DNA of 64,000 nt from Hygrophila difformis (taxonomy: Eukaryota; Streptophyta; Magnoliopsida; Lamiales; Acanthaceae). Below the pieces are notes generated by a model, which did no database searches, was not told the origin of the DNA, and worked only from the letters and a program-made list of their open reading frames with translations. Positions 24,073 through 35,419 of the stretch are shown one piece after another; position 1 is the first letter of the stretch, and each line of letters opens with the position of its first letter. Location of the stretch: positions 26,047,763 to 26,111,762 of the forward strand of contig JAOANR010000006.1 of assembly GCA_030278955.1 (NCBI GenBank). Reading direction: 5' to 3'. A program made the position numbers and the translations under genes.

Positions 24073-25780
24073 TCCGTCCACCCGAAGCCGGGGAATCAGA
24101 TGAAGGAAGAGTCAAGGACGGTGACAAAAGCGCTGGGGAAAGACCACAACTCAACAAGTGCTGGTTAATATCAGCACTAAAGAAAGTGCGAGCAACACCG
24201 TCCCACCAGTTTCGGAAGCGATCTGTCGATACTAAAACACGGATAACAAATTTCGGAATCTCAAAATTGATAAGGCATCGGTTCCAAGCCGTGCATTGCT
24301 CCCCAGTAGTGGAGGCGGTATCTTCTTTGTCGATACAATAAGCTACCACCAAATCCTGGGCGAAACCAAATTGGCGACTGACCAGGTGAGGGTTATATAT
24401 CTCGAAAGGGATAGTGGCATTGGCCAGGGCGGTAAACCATTGAAAGTAGGACGAGGAAGCACACATCTATTCCAAATTTGAGCCAGAGATTGTTTGAGAG
24501 GAGCTCCGAAAGGGAAAGTCCCAATATCATTAATCCAGCTAAAATTGGCATTCTTAAAAGAATAGTCGAAGAAAGCTTGATCGGACGTTCGGCCCATAAA
24601 ATAACGACCCACTATGAGATCGACATATTAGGGAGAGGCGTCCGGAGCAAAGGAATACTGACCGGGTTGTCTGGATGGATGTCAAAAGAAGGGAAGTCAG
24701 AAATATCTCAAAAATGCCAAACCAACTACAAATGGAAGAACCAAAGGGGGCCACGAGCCTTTTCCGCAAAACCCCTTTCCCAACCTGCAACATAGGCCGA
24801 CATGCCCGCATACAGATAGGCGAGGAAAAAATCGGCCAGGGGTAACAGAGTCTCATTAAGGATCTCAAAAGCTAAGGGATGGAACTCGAGAAGAACGACT
24901 TTAGATGGAGCACACCAAAAGAACCTCGTAAGCAAGTACATCAGAAAAGCCAGAGGTTCTTGCGAATGCAATTCGGCCGAATCAGAACCACTTTGATTAG
25001 TAGTAATGCTACTATATGTGTTCTTGAAAGAAAAACTGGTAGTATGCTCCGTCAGCTGACTATAAGAAGCCGCCAAGGTTAGCCCCTCGAAAGTTGAAAT
25101 TCAAAAGGAGTTTAACATTTTGAATCGTAGGGGTCATCATACCCCATGGAAAACAGAAGCAATTCACTGAAGAATTCCAGAAACACAAGAGTGCCTGGAT
25201 AAAGCGCATGTCGATTGGGAAAGGTTCAATACATAGCTGAGCAAAATGGAAAAGACCTGCATTAGACCAAGATTTACGACAATTACGCTCAAGATGATGG
25301 TACCAAGCTACATAATCTGAAGGGGCTGTCGGCCAGGTGATGAACGATGAAACGAAAAGTTTAGAAGAAAACCATGACGCATACAATGGAATGGTCCGAT
25401 TGTCAAAAATACGGGCGGTACATTCATTAACTTCCTCAGGAATTCCTAGCGGACCTAGGGTACTATAACCCTCAGGGATGCTACAAACCGCAGAGCGAGG
25501 GGCAGATATTTTATTGATACTAAAGATTTGGGAAGAATGAACGGAGATGGACCTCGGATCCATTAAGAAAAAGGAACTGAGCGAAAAGAAGAAGAGGAGC
25601 AGAGAATTCTTGGACAAGAGGTGGCTGCTTGAGGGGGTAAGCCGGAAAAGACAACGTAATGATGGTGAAATAGGTTACGGGATACCGAGAGCAATGATGA
25701 TCGGATATCTCGAAAACAATGTTGCAACTGGCAATATTTGAGATTGATCACTTGGGCCATTTCGGTCCAAGGATGGGCCC

Positions 25781-25796
25781 AAGTGAGGAGGGCATC
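25781..25796 (+). other. Polypurine tract of element A
   Basis: A purine-rich AAGTGAGGAGGG run ends directly at the LTR start. It confirms that the element runs on the plus strand although the PMD gene is antisense. Confidence 0.65.
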
Positions 25797-26453
25797 TGTT
25801 GGGACCATCCAAGTTGATGGGCCAAGTTGGGCTAGATAATTGGGGCAGAGAGAATAAATATTTTGGGCTGAAGAAAAAAGAGGGAAATCTTTCAAGGCCC
25901 GAGTTCATGAGAACCAATTGATGAGATCAGACGAGGAACAGGAGATGGGTTCCGCCGAAACAAGCGGAAGCAGGTTCGGCCGAAAGAAGGGAATACTGAT
26001 ATGCTCAAGAGACGGTTATGGAGCGGTTATTCAGCTCCATCTATAAATAGGGGTGCAGGGCACTGGAATCAGAGAGATCAATCCAACCCCAAATTTTCTA
26101 TTATGTCAATTTACTTTCATGTATCTTTTACTACTTTCTTTTACATGCTTTCCTAGATTTAGCCTAGTTCATAGAGGTTACTTTTTTCGAGTCAGCCGTT
26201 GTTTCTCAACAACTAGTAGATTTCGATAGCTCCTTTAGAGGAATCAGCCGTTGTTTCTTAGCAACTGGTAGATTTTTCATTGTACTCTGTTTTGCCATTG
26301 AATTCCAGTCAATTTCAATCAAGTTTGGGTGCATTACTGTAATTCAGACCCGTAACCGCTTTAATCTTTTTCTGGTAGTCTTCCTTGAGAAGAAAAACGT
26401 CCTTGGCCTGAACCGGTGGGGCCAAACACCTATCAAGTAATCCTATACCAACA
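25797..26453 (+). repeat. 3' LTR of element A
   Basis: A 657-bp repeat starting TGTTGGGACC and ending TATACCAACA, with terminal inverted TGTTGG/CCAACA. It contains CTATAAATAGGGG (TATA at 26042-26050). The U5 part holds two copies of a roughly 30-bp stretch around CAGCCGTTGTTTCT (near 26195 and 26248). The 5' partner is not in the window, probably lost at the gap. The next five bases are ATCAT, the candidate target site. Confidence 0.8.
26042..26050 (+). promoter_or_regulatory. TATA box of element A LTR
   Basis: TATAAATAG about 245 bp into the LTR and followed by GGGTGCAGGG. A typical LTR promoter layout. Confidence 0.7.
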
Positions 26454-27189
26454 ATCATATTACTATATTATTAGAGATGAGTATATATACTTATGGATCA
26501 GATTAGTTTATGTAAAATTTGCAACTCCGTAATGACGTATTGTGATTACTAAATATGCAAACTTCGGACTAGTTACTATCTTAAAATTTAATTTATTTAA
26601 CTATAAATTGGATTTGGGGGGACATTCCCGAAAATGTGTTTTTAAACGATGTTTTATATTACTAATTGAAGTCTCGTTTTAGTAATGATGCGATCCTTAT
26701 TTAAGCAGGACTCGTACTACCTCGATTACAGAGGAAAAAAATAATTAATATCATAACTTTTTCCGATCTCCAATTCAGTTTTATATTTATTTAATTTGTC
26801 TAAAGTGTGTCATAACTTCCTTTTTTCCATAAATATGTGATTGAATTAGAGATCGGACAATATTATGGAACTAAATGGGTGTTTTATTTTTTTTTTCCAT
26901 TTTGATTACCATGGCTAAAAAAAATATGTTGTGGCATTTGGCGAGGTATAATTGGGTGGAAACGTTGGATTTTGACTTTTGAGTAAATTTTGGGAGGAAG
27001 GTTGAAATTTTGAACAAGTGCATTCGGCCTAGTTCACGGCATAGACACCCTCTATTCAGCCAGGTGTGGCCGAACAGATGTGGGGGTGTCCGGCCGTGTA
27101 CCATTTGTTCAGCTAACATTGGTCTTTTCATTTTAGTTTTTTCTTTTTTTTAAAAAAAATTGATGAATGTATGAGTAAATAAGTTATAT
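26454..27189. other. Intergenic AT-rich sequence, no gene
   Basis: No coding signal. It contains an imperfect inverted repeat (26762-26777 against 26842-26857, 15 of 16 matching, 64-bp loop). A GGCCGAACAG-like stretch near 27070 echoes the GGCCGA-rich style of element A. Confidence 0.5.
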
Positions 27190-27350
27190 GTGGAATGAAA
27201 TTTAGTCTAGTGGTCAAGTCTCTAATTTTCAATCTTACTATTAGGGGTTCGATTCCTCACCCAACCCATAACCCTCTCCTTTATTCTTTTGTAATTTGTA
27301 TAACTTGGGCTTCCACCCTTACTTTTGCTCGACTTCTAAGGTTGTTCAAA
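27190..27350 (+). mobile_element. tRNA-derived SINE
   Basis: An RNA polymerase III A box (TAGTCTAGTGG, 27203-27213) and a consensus B box (GGTTCGATTCC, 27246-27256) stand 32 bp apart. A tRNA-unrelated body follows and ends in a TTGTTC-A7 tail near 27350. No tRNA cloverleaf forms around the boxes, so this is a SINE and not a tRNA gene. The ends are approximate and no clear target duplication was found. Confidence 0.72.
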
Positions 27351-27840
27351 AAAAGGTGGTATTTTTTTTAAGAGTTAATAGTCAATTTAGGTCATAACAA
27401 GTAGTCATTTCCACTTTTGAGCCACAACAAGTTTGAGTTATAATTTTAGGCCATAACAAGCCACCTTTGTTCAATTTTTGGCCATACAGACTTTTAAAAA
27501 TAATAGTTGACCCCACCTACTTTTCTTCATTACACTTTGACCCCAAACTTTAGATTTCTCATTAAATTTAGTCCAATAACAGCCCATCATGCTTCTGATA
27601 ATTAAATTAAGCACCAAACTTCATACCTTGGGTTTGACCACCTTGCTGCCGCATTTCCTAAGCTCCGGGATTTTACGGACTTCCTCCAACCACGCAATCG
27701 CGACCGATGGTTCGCTGGTTCTTGGCTCGTTCAGCAACAAACAGCACAGTCCTATTTCGTTTCCTACCTTAGGACGTAACAAGATATGGGTAAAGGGTTT
27801 TAACTAAATTTATCGGAATATTTGGAATATTTGGAAACCT
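27351..27840. other. Unassigned sequence with a short imperfect repeat
   Basis: The phrase GGCCATAACAAG (or GGTCATAACAAG) recurs at irregular spacing between about 27390 and 27485. No coding frame resembles a protein. The origin is unknown, possibly a degraded non-autonomous transposon. Confidence 0.4.
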
Positions 27841-28055
27841 GGATTTTATTGAAAAAATATTAAAAAATTATTCAAACATAATTTCCCCTAATGGAGAAGA
27901 CAGACAGACACTTAGCTCATCATGGAAGAAGCAAGACTCTTGGGGATGCACCCCATACTATTACAAACATAGAAGAAAAATTGCAGAAAGGGAAATATTA
28001 CAAGTGTTCTGAAGAGTTGGGAGGATTTTTCAATGCCTTCTATCTGCTTCAAACT

Positions 28056-28066
28056 CTTTTATTATA
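28056..28066 (-). promoter_or_regulatory. Possible remnant of the caulimovirid promoter
   Basis: Minus strand TATAATAAAAG, with a TGACG motif about 65 bp upstream (28131-28135), past the end of the transactivator-like region. This is where the pregenomic promoter of a caulimovirid would lie. Weak sites, position-based inference. Confidence 0.25.
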
Positions 28067-28429
28067 GGCGTCCGTGGACTTCAGCTACTGACTTCACACA
28101 TTCTCTAATTTACTGTGATATCACTGCGTTCGTCACCTGCCTTGGATTCCAGCTTGCTACATTATTGTTTGCTGAATTATTGTTCTCGGGTGGCATCTTT
28201 TGTCAACTTTCCACCTTCTTTTGTCGGCCACTGGTTGCCAACTACTCTTACTTACTTTTGTCGGCATCCAATTATGTATTGCCGACACTTCTTTTTCTCT
28301 TACATCCAGTTGTTCTCACTTTGGCTTGTGAAAGTTTTTTGGACGTTTTTTCCCTTTATCTTGTTCGGGTCCGGATTTCTTTTGAGTTACTCGAATCTTT
28401 GTGCCGAATAAGGATTTTTTCTGTTCTGC

Positions 28430-29603
28430 TCAATATGGGCATATGTGGTTCTCCCATTGGCCAACATGCATCATATTGCATGCTTTCTTTCTGGTAGACT
28501 CGGTTGCTGGAAACTTATTTTCCCAAATAAGTAATCTCTTCTTTTCGAAAGAGGTTTCCACGTACTCGGTACTTTTCTCTGTTAAAGAATTAACCAGGAA
28601 CGATCCATTTAAATTATTGGAAAAGATTTTAAATGGATATTTGACCTTTTCCATCTCTGTGAAACAGACACAAAATCCCCATGCTCGTCTGGTGGAGATC
28701 TCATCTTCTCTGATAGAAGATACCAATGGTGCCTTATCATCAATAGACTTGACTGTGTTGAAGGCTATCATATCAGGCCTTTGTAATTTAATAAAATGAA
28801 AGACCGGATAGGAACCTTTTCCAATGATTTCTGGTGCTGCTGAGATGAACTTCAGCTCCAGAATATCTCATCTTTGCAGATGCGGGTTGTTCTGCCATGA
28901 TTCATGCACCGCGCTGCTTATCCATCCCAAAAGTTTTTTCTATTTCCGGAAACCCTGGTGATCTGATATGAACAGATGCTAAAGCTCCAAAATCATACCA
29001 CCATCGGTCCTCTTCTGGCTTTGATCCCTTGAGCATCCAAACCCCGTTGTATCTTCCGGACGTCTCAATCACTGTTTTGCTGGTATTAATTCCTCTTTTG
29101 GAAACCAGTTCTTCCCATTTTCCTTGGTAGTCCAACCAGGCTGCAGATACGACCTTCTCCTCCGAATTAACCTTAGAGGTGCCTGTCATGGGCCTAAGTT
29201 AATCCTCTTTTATCCCAGAGGCTGTGGGTTGACTTGAGCTTTTGGAAATGTGACTTTCCTCTTGCTCAACATTTTTTTCGGTATCCGACAATGGTTCCTT
29301 TGAAGCAGTGCTTGAATCTGCTTCTTCATATGTGACCACCTTAGCTTTTTGGGCATATTTCTCTTTGTTTACCAGGGAAGCTGATGTTTTCCTGATTGGC
29401 TCTAGTACCGATTCCCATAGCATTGTCATTGCAATATGGGAGGTTCGAATATCATTGCGAAACATGTCCACATCGCTCTGTTGTATTTGGCCAGCTGTCT
29501 TTGCATTGATATCCAGCTGTCTGAAATGCTTTGATAGCTCCTCAAGATTTTCTCTGAGGTGCCTAAATCTCGTAATGATGGAATCTGCTTCAAATGCTTC
29601 CAT
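28430..29603 (-). pseudogene. Caulimovirid transactivator-like ORF, broken
   Basis: Begins at ATG 29603 where the RNase H frame ends. The first 134 codons hold a leucine-rich helical stretch and an acidic, serine-rich tail. The next open frame (29189-28902) has a tryptophan- and glycine-rich core around GRYNGVWMLKG and VHIRSPG that resembles caulimovirid inclusion-body/transactivator proteins. Another frame (28771-28430) continues it. Position after RNase H fits ORF4 of solendoviruses. Stops and frame changes separate the pieces. Assignment rests on position and general character, not on a firm motif. Confidence 0.45.
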
Positions 29604-30315
29604 CTCTCGTCAAGAAATCTGCAAGAACATTTTCATGAGATTTTATAACATCAATATCATAAGTATAATACTAACATTCAACTTGCCATCTGATAATACG
29701 AGCTTTTTCAATTTTTGATTCAAGTTTATTTTATAGAAAAGCTCTAACATTAGTATTATCAACCTTTAAAATAAATTTCTTTGCAAGTAAGAGTAAAGGG
29801 CATTTTTTAAATGTTTTCCATACTGCAAAAAATTCCTTTTCGTTAATGTGCCAAAGTTTGGCTTATTGTTCAGTGAACAACCCTCCTATGTATCTACAGG
29901 GTCCTTGACCCGTAGTAGTTTTTCTCATGAGCAGTCCTGCCCATCGAAAATCATTGACATCTGTATAGACTACTAGCTCATCCTCATCTTGAGGTATCGC
30001 GAGTTTTGGCAAGCTATTACAAACTTGCTTTAGTTCGCGAATTCTCTTTGTATGGATTTCTTCCCATTTCCGTCTAGAGCTTTCAGTCTCTTTCAGGAGT
30101 AGTCTAAAATCTTTTCTATATTTTGCAAGGTCTTTAATAAACATACCCGCAAAATTTACAACTCCTAAGAAACTCTGAAGTTGTTTTTTGTCCTTTAATA
30201 TATCAGGAAAATTACAGATCTTCTCCACAATGTGTTCCTGTAACTCTATCCCTACTTCATCAATTTTAACTCCTAAGAATTAAATTTTGTTTGTAGTGAT
30301 GGTGGCCTTTTTCTC
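29600..30315 (-). pseudogene. Caulimovirid RT thumb and RNase H, broken
   Basis: Third part of the viral polymerase, left of solo LTR C. It begins with a FLGVKID-type thumb segment, continues with LQSFLGVVNFAG, the RNase H start with YTDVND and ends in an RNase H tail with VLADFLTR. Stops occur near 30282, at 29865-29863 and at about two more places. Homology to caulimovirid and not gypsy polymerases is judged from wording and from the neighbouring coat and movement genes. Confidence 0.75.
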
Positions 30316-32919
30316 TGTAACACCCCGGTTTTTGGTCACCCAGGTCGGGATGTCACCGCCACATCTCCCTAGTAAGACACGGTTTCTCCGAGCTTACTAA
30401 AGAGATGCAAGGCTAGGTATTGCAGTATTTAAAACATTTAAAGCATTCAAAATAGCCCATACAATATAATTCGAAAATAATAATAGCATAGCGCAGCGGA
30501 AATATTTAGTTTAGTACAATGTCGCAGCGGAAAATATAAAAGGGGCCGACATGGCCAAAACACGGGTTAAACAGGCCCGTTCATAATATAGTCTAAGTAC
30601 GAAATTTAAAAGCAAAATAAGTGTTCCCCAAAAACCCATGCATGAATCGTGCTCACACATGCTCATTCCACATATTCTGTAAGGAAAGGAATAAAAATGG
30701 TTTTGGTCAGCAAAATTGCTGAGTAAGCTAACACATGCATGATCGTAGGGTTTAAAAGCCATTAGTTTAATAATTTAACAAAGCATGATAATAACATAAT
30801 ATTTAATTTCATCTAATCCATATCCAATAGCATAATTTATCTCAGGCTCTTTTTAATGACACATATCACATGGTTTAATCACAAAAGCCATAATTTAAAT
30901 AAAGCATTTAAATAACTTAATTGGACAACCAAATAATTTAATCTAATTTAATTTAGTTTAGAATCACCATTACATTCCCGATTTTGTATTTCAAGGTTTC
31001 ACGATAAAATCGCGATGTCAACAAGTTTAGCCGGTAGCCCGGCGGCCGCAACCGTATCAGCCATACCCAGTACCACTCCGGAGCCTCGGGAAACCCATAC
31101 GGATATTCACGAGAGTGTAGGCTCTATATTTCGCCGTTTAGGCAATCCATATCTCAAGTTTAGCGCGCGGGGTCACCATCGTCCATTAAGGCACGGAGTG
31201 AATCGTTAGGGGGCACCCTGCAGAGCACTCACCCTTAATTTTAATTTATCAAGTTTGTAAGGGGATTTAATTTTTAAAATCTGACTTCAATTGTATTTAT
31301 TTAGAAATAATATCTCAACTCGTTTCAACCCTAAAGGTTAATTCCATGTTTCAACAAGATTTCAAGATTTCGTTTCGGTAAATCACAGTTTACTCTAAAA
31401 TTCGTCTAAAATCAGATTTAATTCCAAAAATTCCAACATTTCATATCTGACTCGGAAACATCAAGATCTACAACTTTCGTGTTTTAACTTTTTCAATCCG
31501 AGATACCTAAGTAGGTCAAAATCGCCATTTTTCGCATAAGAACAAATCTGTCCGAGTTTAATGCATCACAGTTTAAAGATTTCGAATTCTACCATAGCAA
31601 TTCAACTCCAAATTTAATGAAATTTGACAGAGATCATCTTAAGATATTTATCTACAACTTTCATGTTCGGCCAAAGATCTAAAACAGCCTAGATCCTATG
31701 TCAAAAACGTGATCAAGATCATTCCTAAGTTCTGTCCAAGATTTCAAGATCTAGATTTAAACAGCTCGGTTTTGGTGGGTTTTCACATACCAAATCAATT
31801 CCAAAAATTCTCAACAATTTACAGTAGCTAGATCTAAGTTTTAGGAACGTTTTTCGTGTTTTAAGTTTTTCCGTTTGAGTTCGTTTTAAGGTTCGGAAAA
31901 ATTCAACAAATCTGTTGCGCCGATAGAAAGTAATAGTTGACAGATTTTCGGTTTCTTGTTAATCTTTTAGTTTTGAATGTTTTAATTCATCCCAAAACCA
32001 TGTAAGAGTTAACTTACAGTGTCTATGAACGTCGGGGATGTCTAGTTCGGAGGCGTGGCTTCCAGATCACCGTTTCTCCTCTCCGTTCGTCGGGTTCTAC
32101 GATCTAGATTCAATACGGGGTGTAGAAAGAAAAGAACCGAAGTTAGAATCCGTTTTCGGATTGAAACGTGAAGAGATTTATCGAACCAGAGCTTACCACA
32201 ACGTTTGGAGATCCTTGGATTTTCGCCCAAAGCTGCTGCCTCCGTTTGGTGCTATCCGTCGACTCCGAATGTAGGGTTTCGAACGTATAGAAGGTTGTAG
32301 GGTTTTGTAAACTTGTTTGGGGCTCCCAAGGGGCTTATTTATAGATTTCTCAATCCCTAGGGCGTCCAACATCTGACCTAAAGGTCTTGGGTCGAGAGAT
32401 GTTCAACCGAAAGTCGAAAAATCCGCGTTCGGGCGAGAGATTCACGCAACAAACGAATCTGTGGGGTGGCGCAGTCGTGGCGCGCTGTTTCCCCTTCCAC
32501 CGCGCGGCCACCGCGTGGCACTCGCCTGGACTTCGGTCCGGGCGGGTCGTGCGATCCGTCGTGCCTTTCCGCCTCTCTTTCGGGTTTCTATCCCTCTATG
32601 CTCCCGAATTCCGGTTTCCGGGGTATCTTCGGGTTTCTACTTTCTCTCTAAATTTTCGCTCGGGTCTAATTATATGTTTTGGACTCGAATACTCGAGCTC
32701 ATTAGTGTCGGATTTTGGTGTACAATTTATTTACCTTTAACAATTCTTCTTATCCAATTAAATTCCTTTTTAAGTAAAAATCTCATTGCTCATTTCCTTA
32801 TCTTTATTTACTTCTTTCATTTGCTGGATTCATTTATTTATTTATGGTATTTATTTTATTTATTATTTATTTATTTATTTATTGTTTTATTTTATGATGG
32901 AAAATTCTCGGGTATTACA
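30316..32919 (-). mobile_element. Solo LTR, Tekay-type chromovirus family (C)
   Basis: A 2,604-bp LTR in minus orientation (TGTAATACCCGAG at the right end, GTGTTACA at the left), flanked by TTCTC at 30311-30315 and 32920-32924. It has no internal region. It matches the LTR pieces of element D closely (for example 31010-31260 against 63570-63820), so it belongs to the same subfamily. It inserted into the viral RT gene and later lost its internal part by LTR recombination. The right edge contains an ATTT-rich microsatellite (about 32835-32885). Confidence 0.93.
32335..32343 (-). promoter_or_regulatory. TATA box of solo LTR C
   Basis: Minus-strand TATAAATAA about 575 bp into the LTR. The splice-donor-like GTG/GTAAGC follows downstream at 32196-32195. 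Confidence 0.65.
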
Positions 32920-33275
32920 TTCTCAGAGAGAACTAGACCTTCCCTGTGGCATGCATCAGAAAATATTTCAAGATATTTAATATGCTCTTTAATATTTTTA
33001 GATGCAATCAGAATATCATCAGTGTAGACAAACATAAACTCTAGATAATCTTTTAATAGATTATCCATCTTTCTTTGGAATATCTGAGGGGCATTAGAAA
33101 GCCCCATGGCATAACATTCCAAATATATTGCCCTTGTGGGGTGGAGAATGCTGTGAATTTCTTCGACTCATTCTCCATCTTAATCTGATAGAAACCAGAT
33201 TTGCAATCAAATTTAGAAAACACTTTAACACCTTTCATGCAATCAATTAAGTGTTCTCTACTCGGAATGTAATAA
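32920..33275 (-). pseudogene. Caulimovirid reverse transcriptase, middle part
   Basis: Lies between solo LTR C and element E. It encodes RT palm: FSKFDCKSGFYQI (motif A aspartate) and, in a shifted frame, the box with YTDD near 33010. One frameshift separates them around 33110. The part before it is at 51182-51399 beyond element E, the part after it at 29600-30315. Confidence 0.8.
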
Positions 33276-35403
33276 TGATGGGTGATTTTCACCACTCATA
33301 TTTTACCACAAGCGGATGGTTGTCATCAAGTAATAAAAACCGGTGAATACCGGGTCGAACCCAAGGGAATTCAGAATATTATTTCATTCCGGAGAAATTT
33401 TAGTTGTTCTTAAGTTCATTAATTATATTTAATATATTTAAAAAGATTTTGATTAATTCTAATGGTGATTTAATTAAAAATAGAGACATTAAATTTTAAA
33501 TAAAGCAGGTAAAAATTATAATTAATAAAGATATAAATGGGAGATGCTTGTAATATTTTAAATATTGCCATCTTTATATAAAATAGAAATTGCATATTGA
33601 TTTAGCATTTTCCAATGTCTAAAAAGATCAATTTCTTAAAGTTAATTATTTTATAAAGATTAAAAATAGTATAATCTGCTAATAATCAAATTATGCTTAA
33701 ACAGATTTCATGGAAGTTGGTTAAATTATCTAACATTCTGCAATCATTATTCTAGGCTTAAATTTGAGTCTTTCCCAAGCTTACAAATTTTCCTATAGCA
33801 ATTAATATGCACTTTTCATTTCCCAAATCATTGTGCACATGCCAGAATCCATTTATAATGTAATTTATTCCCAATTCCGGTACTAAAATATGAATCCCAC
33901 TTTTTATCTCCCGATTTAGCAAAGCAGAATTTATAGAATTAGATTCTAACATTCAAATTATGCAAAACAGTGTAAATAATTTAACAATTATGGTAAAATA
34001 ATAGCAAAACATGGTAAACTGGATTTAATTAATAATATTAAAATGCAGATAAATTAGAATTAATGCCAGATTACTAAAAATAGTGAATACAGATTGATCG
34101 ATTAATTTAGGGCTTTAGCAGATTAATAATTTAAATAGCAGATTTGACAAAACACCAAATATCGATCAATTCAATAACATCTAACATATAATCCTAAATT
34201 TAGTATGTGAATAGATTAATATTGCAGCAGATTAATTAAAGCACATTAAAGCAGATTGATCGATTAAAATGACAGATTCCAGATTTCTGCTAAATTCTAA
34301 TTATCGATCAAATGCAGGCATACAATACATGATTTTAATCCACATTCTAAAAATCCTAACAGATTAATCCAGATTACAGAATTAAACAGCGACATATCAT
34401 ATTACTTCCATAAAAGATGAATTCGTACTTCAAAGTGATTCTGAACTCCCGTTCTAGAACACTTCTAACACGAACATTACAGAAATCCGTCTACAAATTA
34501 AGAACATGATAGCAGATTATATTTTAGAGGCAAATTCAATTCATTACAATGCAAGAAAAAGAAAGGCAACACCTAGAATAGGAAGAACACGCCCAGAACA
34601 GCGTCCTTGATGCATTCCTCCGGCATGATTTTGTGTTTCCGGCCTTCTTCTCCCATTAGCAGATGTTTTCAGAGTGTATATTTTCGAGTTTTGCAGTCTG
34701 GTTGATGAAGAATGACGAAGAACCGTATTTAAAACTGAGTTCGGGTGGTTAGAAAACTGCCCAACTGCGACGATGGCGCATAAAACGGCGCTCGGAGAGG
34801 GTTTTAGGCGCCACCAAGAAGAACTGGCGCATACGCTGATTTTCCGAATTTTCCAAAACGGCGCAAAAAGTGGCGCTCCAAGGTGGTTTCAGGCGCCGCC
34901 AAGAAGAAGCGGTGCATTCTAACAATTTCCTAAAATTCGACCTCGGCGCAAAAAGTGGCGCTTGAATGGCTTTTTATGCGCCGCCAAGAAGAGCTGGCGC
35001 ATCCTGAAGCTTTTTCCTTCCGAAATTTTCCCAAGTGTTGAAGTGGCGCATAAAATGGCGCTGGAGAGCATTTTTATGCGCCGCCATGCCTATGTGGCGC
35101 ATTCTGGAGCCTTCCAGTGTTGAAAATTCCGAATTTTGCATCCTTTGACTTCCGAACATCTTCTTTCTTCATTTTAATGCCTGAAACATCATTGCAATGT
35201 ATTAGAATTTCCAAAGTCTTATTAAAAAGCATAAAACAAGGTAAATTGAACTCAAATAAGCTCAATTTAATCAGTCTTATTAATATTTACACATCACATG
35301 AAATGTACACTAAAAAGCAGTAAAATAGGGTCTCATGCATGCAATTTAGGTTCATTTTATCATAATTTAAGCTTATTTAAATGTGGTTTCACAGGGTGCA
35401 TCA
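33276..35403 (-). repeat. 3' LTR of element E
   Basis: A 2,128-bp LTR with ends TGATG and CATCA. It contains the four-unit GGCGC hairpin array (34774-35102) and, downstream on the minus strand, a TATA-like TTTAAATACGG near 34730. A short 61-codon frame lies within the array in both copies but is not convincing. Confidence 0.96.
34774..35102 (-). repeat. Four-unit GGCGC hairpin array in the 3' LTR of element E
   Basis: Four units of about 85 bp. Each has TGGCGCA-A-rich-GGCGC, a spacer of about 20 bp, then GCGCCA(C/G)C, a loop of about 10 bp and TGGCGCAT, so GCGCCA and TGGCGC can pair as a stem. The array lies just upstream of the LTR's TATA-like site on the minus strand. Confidence 0.9.
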
Positions 35404-35419
35404 ACATCCTCACACTTAA
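35404..35419 (-). other. Polypurine tract of element E
   Basis: On the minus strand TTAAGTGTGAGGATG runs to within one base of the 3' LTR. The same 15 bases occur again inside the element at 41351-41365. Confidence 0.7.

Larger units (their letters stand above)
22323..25563 (-). pseudogene. Antisense plant-mobile-domain (PMD) gene carried by element A
   Basis: Reads opposite to pol, from ATG 25563-25561. The N-terminal half resembles plant mobile domain (aminotransferase-like) proteins: a TPTIQNVKLLL segment near 25110, tryptophan-rich middle parts, and YNPHLVSRQFGF near 24390, close to the family's RQFG motif. GT-AG introns are suggested at 24072-23998 and 23791-23719. Farther on come a lysine-rich coiled-coil-like stretch (about 22860-23000) and a C-terminal frame at 22703-22323. 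At least one frameshift (about 25075) and further breaks at 24350-24730 make it a probable pseudogene. PMD proteins are known from plant silencing genes and from several transposon groups. The placement after pol resembles the antisense gene of Grande-type Tat elements. Confidence 0.62.
6561..26453 (+). mobile_element. Tat-lineage Ty3/gypsy element A, 5' part missing, split by element B
   Basis: Two parts (6561-7479 and 18615-26453) form one element once the nested chromovirus and one TSD copy are set aside; the reading frame continues across the insertion point. Order: RT, RNase H, a second archaeal-type RNase H (hallmark of the Tat lineage), integrase, about 1.2 kb of spacer, an antisense PMD gene, purine tract and 3' LTR. 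The 5' LTR, gag and protease are not seen and fall at the gap. RT and integrase have lost catalytic residues and several stops are present, so the element is dead. Its own TSD cannot be checked. Confidence 0.82.

Noticed and set aside
27203..27256. tRNA gene
   Set aside because: The A and B boxes are present but no acceptor or anticodon stem can be built around them; a SINE fits better.
28033..28497. Hydrophobic 154-codon plus-strand frame resembling a membrane protein
   Set aside because: It is antisense to the lysine-rich transactivator-like region, and such frames appear opposite Lys/Glu-rich coding DNA.
32387..33027. Overlapping frames in the CG-rich part of solo LTR C (and the same in G1 and D)
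   Set aside because: They arise from the CG-rich promoter block, are not conserved in frame among copies and contain no known domain.
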